Assembly (NCBI GenBank): GCA_964601265.1
Contig: CAZRMT010000043.1
Coordinates: 1 to 10,899, forward strand
Origin: UBA4675 sp964601265
Lineage (GTDB): Bacteria; Bacillota; Clostridia; Christensenellales; Borkfalkiaceae
Reading direction: 5' to 3'
Length of the DNA stretch: 10,899 bases
Position numbers and translations under genes: made by a program. This document shows positions 7,392 to 10,899 of the stretch, in pieces. Under the pieces are notes generated by a model. It ran no database searches. It saw only the letters and a program-made list of their open reading frames with translations, and was not told where the DNA came from. Every line of letters begins with the position of its first letter. The first letter of the stretch is position 1.

Positions 7392-8338
7392 AAATTTCAA
7401 ACGCAAGCTTAAAAAAATACGTTTACGGAACTTATCGCACCGAAATAGAAAAAGGGTATATTAAGTTTTATCATTATTCTCAAGAACAAATGGAACATCT
7501 TAAAAATATAAGCGAGGATTTTTTCTATCCGAGAAGTATGTTTTCCTCTTCCGTAACGTTGGAATTTAAAACGCAGTCAAAGGAAATATCGTTCGATTAT
7601 AAAATAGAAGAAGTCGGTTCCTACGATACCTTGGACGTGTACGTAAACGGCGAACCGTATAAAATCGTAAAAGCCGATTCTCTCGGCGATAAGGGTACTT
7701 TATCTTTTGTTTTGCCCGAGGGCGAAAAAAGAGTTACCGTTTATTTTCCTTGCGATTTAAATATGAAAATAAAGAATTTTCAAACGGAGAGTTCTTTAAG
7801 AAAGATTAGAAAAGGCGATAAGGTTTTATGGATGGGGGACTCCATTACGCAAGGCTACGGTACCTTTATCACGGGCGAAACTTACGTAAATATCGCCAAC
7901 CGTGAATTAAATTACGATATACTTAATCAGGGTATAGGCGGTTATGTGTTCGATAGCCGTGTTTTGACCAAAATGTCCGGCTATATGCCGAAAAAGATAA
8001 TAATCGCTTTTGGTACTAATCACTATAAAAACGACGATTTCGTAGGGCAGGTTACCGCTTATTTTAAACAACTCGACGCAGTTTATCACGGTGTAAAAAC
8101 GCTTGTTGTAACGCCTTTATGGAGAAACGACGAAGGGGCTGATATAGAAAAATTACGCGTTGCGGGGGAAGAGATAAAAAGAATTTGTTCCGAGTATAAC
8201 AACGTAGAATGTGTTGACGGATTTTCTTTAGTTCCTAACTGTAACGAATATTTTTGGGACGCTTTGCACCCTAATCCTTTAGGTGCGCATTATTATGCGA
8301 AAAATTTGGTGAAACATATAAAAAAGATAAGGTTTTAA
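7388..8338 (+). CDS. SGNH/GDSL-family hydrolase with N-terminal beta-sandwich domain
   Basis: A 316-residue probable esterase or deacetylase. Residues about 1-135 look like a beta-rich accessory domain (EISFDYKIEEVGSYDTLDVYVNGE) resembling the domain that precedes the catalytic domain in carbohydrate-esterase-like SGNH proteins. The catalytic domain begins at VLWMGDSITQG with the serine block GDS (150-152), then the Gly block NQGIGG (180-185), the Asn block FGTNH (208-212) and the Asp/His block DALHPN (291-296, D291 and H294). All four SGNH residues are therefore present. There is no signal peptide, which points to a cytoplasmic enzyme, perhaps removing acyl groups from sugars or glycolipids. 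The ATG overlaps the stop of the kinase gene (ATGA), with AAGGAG just before it. It is the last gene of the run; no terminator is evident between it and the tRNA promoter. The substrate is unknown. Confidence 0.9.
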   Translation: MKISNASLKKYVYGTYRTEIEKGYIKFYHYSQEQMEHLKNISEDFFYPRSMFSSSVTLEFKTQSKEISFDYKIEEVGSYDTLDVYVNGEPYKIVKADSLGDKGTLSFVLPEGEKRVTVYFPCDLNMKIKNFQTESSLRKIRKGDKVLWMGDSITQGYGTFITGETYVNIANRELNYDILNQGIGGYVFDSRVLTKMSGYMPKKIIIAFGTNHYKNDDFVGQVTAYFKQLDAVYHGVKTLVVTPLWRNDEGADIEKLRVAGEEIKRICSEYNNVECVDGFSLVPNCNEYFWDALHPNPLGAHYYAKNLVKHIKKIRF

Positions 8339-8426
8339 TCTGGGTAATTGTGTAACGTAAAAACGCTTATAAAAGTACGCTATTAAGATTTTATAAATTA
8401 AATTATAGTTAAACGCTGAAAAAGAC

Positions 8427-8455
8427 TTGTCAAGGCTAAAAAAATAAGGTATAAT
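8427..8455 (+). promoter_or_regulatory. Promoter of the tRNA-Val gene
   Basis: TTGTCA (8427-8432) and a perfect TATAAT (8450-8455) with a 17-nt spacer. Transcription should start near 8462, about 12 nt before the mature tRNA 5' end, a short leader suitable for RNase P processing. The rest of the gap after the SGNH gene (8339-8426) is AT-rich, with no convincing hairpin or ORF. Confidence 0.85.
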
Positions 8456-8473
8456 AAACAAGGTTTTATAGGC

Positions 8474-8550
8474 GGGGGCGTAGCTCAGCTGGCTAGAGCG
8501 CCACCTTGACATGGTGGAGGTCATAGGTTCGAGCCCTACCGTTCCCACCA
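8474..8550 (+). tRNA. tRNA-Val (anticodon GAC)
   Basis: A 77-nt cloverleaf with encoded CCA (8548-8550). The acceptor stem GGGGGCG (8474-8480) pairs with CGTTCCC (8540-8546), including two G-U pairs. The D arm is GCTC/GAGC with loop AGCTGGCTA. The anticodon stem CCACC/GGTGG encloses TTGACAT, placing anticodon GAC at 8508-8510, which reads GUC (and probably GUU) valine codons. The variable loop is AGGTC, and the T arm ATAGG/CCTAC has loop TTCGAGC. The outermost T-stem pair is A-C (8523/8539), a mismatch; all other pairs hold. Single tRNA, with its own promoter and terminator. Confidence 0.96.
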
Positions 8551-8551
8551 A

Positions 8552-8589
8552 AAAAGCACCACGGTTTTTTAAAAATCCGTGGTGCTTTT
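8552..8589. terminator. Bidirectional intrinsic terminator between tRNA-Val and the LRR gene
   Basis: A 9-bp GC-rich stem GCACCACGG (8556-8564) / CCGTGGTGC (8577-8585) is flanked by AAAA before and TTTT after, so each strand has a U-tract after the hairpin. Inside, TTTTT and AAAAA can pair further beyond a T-T mismatch. It sits directly behind the tRNA CCA and can end plus-strand transcription (tRNA, and read-through from the SGNH operon). It can also end minus-strand transcription from the LRR gene, which converges here. Confidence 0.9.
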
Positions 8590-8620
8590 ATAGTTTTAAA
8601 TATTGGGTTAAACTATAAAA
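8586..8620. repeat. AT-rich 11-bp inverted repeat overlapping the terminator tail
   Basis: TTTTATAGTTT (8586-8596) is the exact reverse complement of AAACTATAAAA (8610-8620), with a 13-nt loop. The left arm begins in the T-tract of the tRNA terminator. With only one G-C pair in the arm it is weak as RNA. It lies in the 3' region of the minus-strand LRR transcript. Function unknown. Confidence 0.6.
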
Positions 8621-8666
8621 ACTTTTTCTATCGCAATTTAACGGCGGGAGAAAAAGGTTATTGTTT

Positions 8667-9506
8667 TTATTTTCGTTTCCAATAGTAATTAGCGTAAGTA
8701 TCGGTAAGATACGTTGCGTTTTGCGAGCGGTCTGAAGTGTTTTCTATCGTATATTTTTCTCTTTCGGTTACTTCGCCGATAGACCACGTGTCGGCGCTTT
8801 CAAAAGCGACGTCGGTCAGTAATTTGCAAGAAGAAAACGCTTTAACGCAAATAAATTTTGTGTTTGTGTTTACGGTGCAAGAAGTAATAGACGTGTCCTT
8901 TGCCTTAATTAGCCAAAAATACGGATTGTTGTCGTTGCCTAGATAATGTGCGTTTCCGTATTCGGTATATGCAAGCAAATCGCAAGATAAAAAAGTATCG
9001 TAACCGATATAAGTTACTTTATCGGGGATATTTATAGCGGTTAACGACGAGCAAGAAGCAAAAGCTCTTTCACCAATCCAAGTTACGCTATTAGGTAAAA
9101 TTACGCTTGTTAATAAACTGCAACGAGAAAATGCTCCGTTCCCGATACTTATAACGTTATTACCTATGGTAACCGAGGTAAGAGAAGTGCAGTCTGAAAA
9201 GGCGCTGTTGCCTATTTTAACGAGGCTGTTAGGAATTTTAGCCGAAACAATCGAGGAGCAACGAGCAAAAGCGCCTTCTCCGATAAGGCTAACGGGCGCT
9301 CCGTTATATTTGGAGGGAATAATAAGTTCCGTACCCGTAAAAGAACCTATACCCGTAACCGAATAAGTTCCGTCTTCGAGTAAATCAAAAACGATACCTT
9401 CGCTATAAGATTCTTTGTTTTTTGACGAGTCTTTGCAAGACGCGTTAAATAATACCGCTGAAAAAACAAAAGGTAGGGTTAAAAGAAAAGTTATTATTTT
9501 TTTCAT
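8667..9506 (-). CDS. BspA-like leucine-rich-repeat protein, probable lipoprotein
   Basis: 279 residues from the ATG at 9506, chosen because AAGGAGAT (9513-9520) stands 6 nt before it; the upstream ATG at 9536 falls inside the predicted -10 box. The N-terminus is a signal sequence: MKK, a hydrophobic core (ITFLLTLPFVFSAVLF) and NASC with Cys24 as likely lipidation site, though Asn at -3 is unusual. An N-terminal segment (about 35-70, DLLEDGTYSVTGIG) is typical of BspA-family proteins. Four good 23-residue LRR_5 repeats follow (about 73-165, consensus IGxxAFxxCSSLTSVxIPNSV), with degenerate copies around 166-188 and 220-240, ending in YYWKRK. The protein would sit on the cell surface and probably bind proteins or polysaccharides; such proteins are abundant in gut and oral anaerobes and no ligand can be named. 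It is transcribed alone. Confidence 0.88.
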   Translation of the reverse strand: MKKIITFLLTLPFVFSAVLFNASCKDSSKNKESYSEGIVFDLLEDGTYSVTGIGSFTGTELIIPSKYNGAPVSLIGEGAFARCSSIVSAKIPNSLVKIGNSAFSDCTSLTSVTIGNNVISIGNGAFSRCSLLTSVILPNSVTWIGERAFASCSSLTAINIPDKVTYIGYDTFLSCDLLAYTEYGNAHYLGNDNNPYFWLIKAKDTSITSCTVNTNTKFICVKAFSSCKLLTDVAFESADTWSIGEVTEREKYTIENTSDRSQNATYLTDTYANYYWKRK

Positions 9507-9534
9507 TAGGAAATCTCCTTTAAAGTACCTTTCC

Positions 9535-9565
9535 ATTATACACCAAAAAGGGCAAAAAAAGTCAA
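9535..9565 (-). promoter_or_regulatory. Promoter of the LRR gene
   Basis: On the minus strand TTGACT (9565-9560) and a perfect TATAAT (9540-9535) are separated by 19 nt, longer than ideal, so the -10 box is the stronger half of the call. The predicted start near 9528 leaves a leader of about 22 nt with the strong AAGGAGAT ribosome site, supporting the ATG at 9506. Confidence 0.6.
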
Positions 9566-9632
9566 TAGTTTTTAAAAAATAAATCTAACTGTATAGAAAC
9601 GGCTGAAAAAAAATATTATTTTGTCGAAAGGA

Positions 9633-9661
9633 TTGATTTCTTGTCGTTTTTTAAATATAAT
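9633..9661 (+). promoter_or_regulatory. Promoter of the three-helix membrane protein gene
   Basis: TTGATT (9633-9638), a 17-nt spacer and a perfect TATAAT (9656-9661). The start is expected near 9668; AGAAGGTG (9682-9689) then precedes the ATG at 9694. It is divergent from the LRR promoter. The 187-nt region 9507-9693 holds only these two promoters and their leaders. Confidence 0.82.
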
Positions 9662-9693
9662 TTAAGCATATATTATTTTTTAGAAGGTGTTTT

Positions 9694-10155
9694 ATGGAAA
9701 AAATCAAAAAAAATTGGCTTAAACTTATTTTGTGGGCAGGGGCTTACGTAAACGCTATAATTTTTGCGCTTTGCGGAGGTTACATTTGGATAAAAACGGA
9801 CGACGAAGACGTTAAAAAAGAGATTAAAAAAATACTTTTCGTCACTCTTATTTTTATTGCGGTAAATATGTTAGTCGCTTTGGTTCATTCCGTTTTAAGT
9901 ATTGCGGAATCTACTAATTACAAGGCGTATAACGTTGTAAATTCGTTGGTTACTATTGCCAAAATAGTAACGTTTGCGGTTTTTGCGCTTCTTGCTTTTT
10001 TAGATAACGGCGCTACCGACGATAAAGAAGAAAAAGACGAAAGCGTTAGCGAAGAAGAAATTAAAGAGATAGAAACGGACGATAAAAACGAAGAAGTTCA
10101 AGAGGAAGAAAAATCCGTTAAAAAATCGACAAGAAAAAAGAAAAGCGAAGAATAA
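9694..10155 (+). CDS. Small membrane protein with three helices and a charged C-terminal tail
   Basis: 153 residues of unrecognised family. Three hydrophobic segments are clear (about 11-33, 47-70 and 82-103), with positively charged residues before the first (MEKIKKNWLK). The last third (104-153) is low-complexity and hydrophilic: first acidic (DDKEEKDESVSEEEIKEIE), then basic at the end (SVKKSTRKKKSEE), likely disordered and probably cytoplasmic if the basic N-terminus is inside and the helix count is odd (then the tail would instead be outside). The topology is therefore open. It looks like a short DUF4870-like or other small multi-helix protein, but this resemblance is weak. It has its own promoter, the ribosome site AAGGTG and its own terminator, so it is a monocistronic gene. 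Codon use matches its neighbours, and the reading frame is convincing. Confidence 0.85.
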   Translation: MEKIKKNWLKLILWAGAYVNAIIFALCGGYIWIKTDDEDVKKEIKKILFVTLIFIAVNMLVALVHSVLSIAESTNYKAYNVVNSLVTIAKIVTFAVFALLAFLDNGATDDKEEKDESVSEEEIKEIETDDKNEEVQEEEKSVKKSTRKKKSEE

Positions 10156-10169
10156 AAGTTTAGGTTTAA

Positions 10170-10198
10170 AGCCGTCGCAAAATGCGACGGCTGTTTTT
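10170..10198 (+). terminator. Intrinsic terminator after the three-helix membrane protein gene
   Basis: A perfect 9-bp stem AGCCGTCGC (10170-10178) / GCGACGGCT (10184-10192) with loop AAAAT, followed by GTTTTT. It begins 14 nt after the stop codon. The IS200-type element begins just behind it. Confidence 0.93.
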
Positions 10199-10208
10199 GT
10201 GTAAACAA

Positions 10209-10231
10209 AACCCCCAGATAGTCTGGGGGTT
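10209..10231 (+). repeat. Left-end hairpin of the IS200-group element
   Basis: A perfect 10-bp stem AACCCCCAGA (10209-10218) / TCTGGGGGTT (10222-10231) closed by a TAG triloop (10219-10221). Position and form match the TnpA-recognised subterminal hairpin of the family, and it may also block transcription entering from outside. The loop is identical to that of the right-end hairpin. Confidence 0.85.
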
Positions 10232-10238
10232 CAGTAAA

Positions 10239-10258
10239 GGTTTACCGTTGAGTAAACC
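10239..10258 (+). repeat. Inverted repeat overlapping the tnpA promoter -35 box
   Basis: GGTTTAC (10239-10245) / GTAAACC (10252-10258) with loop CGTTGA. The loop and the right arm contain the proposed -35 hexamer of tnpA (10248-10253). It could be an operator or a folded single-strand signal. Confidence 0.55.
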
Positions 10259-10276
10259 CCTCCATTTGTGTATAAT
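10248..10276 (+). promoter_or_regulatory. tnpA: Promoter of tnpA
   Basis: TTGAGT (10248-10253), a 17-nt spacer and a perfect TATAAT (10271-10276). The start would be near 10283, at the beginning of the left arm of the long-range inverted repeat (10285-10300). The GGAGG ribosome site at 10316-10320 follows. Confidence 0.72.
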
Positions 10277-10284
10277 AAAAGTTG

Positions 10285-10300
10285 CGACCTGCCAGTTGCA
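10285..10300 (+). repeat. Left arm of an inverted repeat flanking tnpA
   Basis: CGACCTGCCAG (10285-10295) plus TTGCA (10296-10300) is complementary to TGCAA (10800-10804) plus CTGGCAGGTCG (10807-10817): 11 bp and 5 bp separated by a 2-nt bulge (GA) on the right arm. Locally it also forms the loop of a GTTGC/GCAAC hairpin (10281-10285 / 10298-10302). Confidence 0.75.
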
Positions 10301-10324
10301 ACAAATAAAACAAACGGAGGATTT

Positions 10325-10795
10325 ATGAAAAAAGAAATTTTCACTGGAAATAGTTTAGCACATACAAAATGGAATTGCAAGTACCACATAGTATTTGCGC
10401 CAAAATATCGTCGTAAAGTATTTTTCGAGGATAAAAGGCAAGAGATAAGGGATATACTGCGAACGCTATGTAAATGGAAAGGAGTTGAGATAATAGAAGG
10501 AGAAGTGTGTCCCGACCATATACATTTGCTTTTATCAATACCACCCAAAATGAGCGTTTCGGGATTTATGGGATATCTAAAAGGGAAAAGTAGTCTAATG
10601 ATATTTCAAAAGTATGGGAACTTAAAGTTTGCATACCGAAATCGGGAATTTTGGTGCAGGGGATTTTATGTAGATACATCAGGAAAAGAAACGAAAGCGA
10701 TAAAAGAATACATAAGGAATCAATTGGAACAAGATAAGCAATCAGACCAGTTGAGTATATTTGACCCAAAAGACCCGTTCACGGGTAGCAAGTAA
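10325..10795 (+). CDS. tnpA: IS200/IS605-family Y1 transposase TnpA (HUH)
   Basis: 156 residues from the ATG at 10325, preceded by GGAGG (10316-10320); the in-frame ATG at 10268 lies before the promoter's -10 box and adds a non-family N-terminus. TnpA moves the element as single-stranded DNA by a 5'-phosphotyrosine intermediate and acts as a dimer. The HUH motif is PDHIHLLL (H65, H67), and the catalytic Tyr is Y129 in KEYIRNQ. Other IS200-group marks are HTKWNCKYHIVFAPKYRRKVF (in pieces, from residue 13), FMGYLKGKSSLMIF, FWCRGFYVDTSG and the C-terminal DPFTGSK. Length and motifs are complete, so it is probably active. Its codon choice looks less GAC/AAC/GCG-rich than the neighbouring genes, as expected for a mobile gene. 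No tnpB or guide-RNA-associated nuclease is encoded with it. Confidence 0.97.
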   Translation: MKKEIFTGNSLAHTKWNCKYHIVFAPKYRRKVFFEDKRQEIRDILRTLCKWKGVEIIEGEVCPDHIHLLLSIPPKMSVSGFMGYLKGKSSLMIFQKYGNLKFAYRNREFWCRGFYVDTSGKETKAIKEYIRNQLEQDKQSDQLSIFDPKDPFTGSK

Positions 10796-10799
10796 AAGG

Positions 10800-10817
10800 T
10801 GCAAGACTGGCAGGTCG
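10800..10817 (+). repeat. Right arm of the inverted repeat flanking tnpA
   Basis: TGCAAGACTGGCAGGTCG begins 4 nt after the tnpA stop and pairs with 10285-10300 near the 5' end of the tnpA transcript, apart from a 2-nt bulge. Confidence 0.75.
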
Positions 10818-10823
10818 TTTAAA

Positions 10824-10867
10824 TACGCACTTGTGCGTAAGCCAGAATAGTTTAGGGCTAATTGCCC
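10824..10867 (+). repeat. Two small hairpins in the 3' region of the IS element
   Basis: TACGCA (10824-10829) / TGCGTA (10834-10839) closes a CTTG tetraloop, and GGGC (10855-10858) / GCCC (10864-10867) closes a TAATT loop. Neither is followed by a long T-tract, so they are not clear terminators. They may be part of the right-end recognition structure. Confidence 0.5.
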
Positions 10868-10879
10868 GAAAATGAAAAA

Positions 10880-10898
10880 CCACCAGCTAGGCTGGTGG
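10880..10898 (+). repeat. Right-end hairpin of the IS200-group element
   Basis: A perfect 8-bp stem CCACCAGC (10880-10887) / GCTGGTGG (10891-10898) with a TAG triloop (10888-10890), like the left-end hairpin. The right cleavage site should be shortly after it and is outside the window. Confidence 0.83.
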
Positions 10899-10899
10899 A

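Larger units (their letters stand above)
10201..10899 (+). mobile_element. IS200-group insertion sequence (IS200/IS605 family), right tip cut by window
   Basis: The element consists of a left-end hairpin (10209-10231), a promoter, a single tnpA gene (10325-10795), a structured 3' region and a right-end hairpin (10880-10898). About 700 nt in total fits the IS200 group, which has tnpA but no tnpB. As expected for the family there are no terminal inverted repeats and no obvious target duplication; the ends are subterminal hairpins recognised as single-stranded DNA. Exact borders cannot be fixed: the left cleavage site lies somewhere near 10195-10208, and the right one lies beyond the last base. 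Insertion is immediately downstream of a terminator, so it disturbs no gene. Confidence 0.88.

Noticed and set aside
8506..8511. TTGACA-like -35 hexamer within the tRNA
   Set aside because: It is the anticodon loop of tRNA-Val; no -10 box follows at proper spacing.
8279..8551. Minus-strand ORF of 90 residues starting MVGTVGLEPMTSTMS
   Set aside because: Its N-terminus is the translated antisense of tRNA-Val, a familiar false protein call; the rest overlaps the tRNA promoter and the end of the SGNH gene.
9166..9366. Plus-strand ORFs (8737-8946 and 9166-9366) opposite the LRR gene
   Set aside because: They are shadows of the LRR repeats on the other strand, without ribosome sites or recognisable products.
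9507..9536. Upstream start (MERYFKGDFL) for the LRR protein
   Set aside because: It lies in the predicted -10 box and leader, and the strong AAGGAGAT serves the ATG at 9506, which begins a proper signal peptide.
10268..10324. 19-residue N-terminal extension of TnpA
   Set aside because: It begins before the likely transcription start, and GGAGG at 10316-10320 points to the ATG at 10325, which matches the family N-terminus.
10796..10879. Possible guide RNA (omega/reRNA) at the right end of the element
   Set aside because: Such RNAs accompany tnpB/iscB-type nucleases, none of which is encoded; the small hairpins here suit a tnpA-only IS200-group right end better.

Overview
The window looks like chromosomal DNA of a low-GC Gram-positive anaerobe, probably an uncultured member of the Clostridia (Bacillota). 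Reasons: A/T-rich codons with many AGA/AAA, G-rich Shine-Dalgarno sites, near-consensus sigma-A promoters with 17-nt spacers, a FeoA-FeoB fusion followed by a FeoB-associated Cys-rich microprotein, an orphan BioY, a DUF445 protein, a BspA-type leucine-rich-repeat surface protein and an IS200-group insertion sequence. No species can be named from sequence reading alone.

Layout. (1) 41-3922, plus strand: a tight gene run with feoAB (ferrous iron uptake), a 47-residue Cys-rich membrane protein (2394-2537), a DUF445 membrane protein (2539-3390) and bioY (3392-3922). Gaps are 1-7 nt, so this is very likely one operon; its promoter lies before or at the left edge. (2) 3990-8338, plus strand: a second run behind a clear promoter (TTGATT-N17-TATAAT, 3928-3956): an RlmI-type rRNA methyltransferase, a cytoplasmic GH13 alpha-glucosidase/amylase-type enzyme, a YegS/DagK-type lipid kinase and an SGNH esterase. 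The last three are translationally coupled (1-nt gap, then an ATGA overlap). (3) 8427-8589: a tRNA-Val(GAC) with its own promoter and a strong, symmetric (bidirectional) terminator. (4) 8667-9506, minus strand: a BspA-like LRR lipoprotein candidate with its own promoter, converging on the tRNA terminator. (5) 9633-10198, plus strand: a single-gene unit for a three-helix membrane protein with a charged tail, with promoter and terminator. (6) 10201-10899: an IS200-group transposon (tnpA only) immediately behind that terminator, with hairpins at both ends that share a TAG triloop; its extreme right tip is cut by the window edge.

How the genes work together: iron import (FeoAB plus accessory microprotein) and biotin import (BioY, needing ECF A/T subunits encoded elsewhere) form a nutrient-uptake operon that also carries DUF445. 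The second operon mixes an rRNA modification enzyme with alpha-glucan, lipid phosphorylation and deacylation functions; a shared pathway is conceivable but not shown. No large undescribed defence or mobile system is visible. The least explained signals are structural: a 5'/3' complementarity around tnpA, mutually exclusive hairpins over the tnpA promoter, and an AT-rich palindrome nested in the tRNA terminator.
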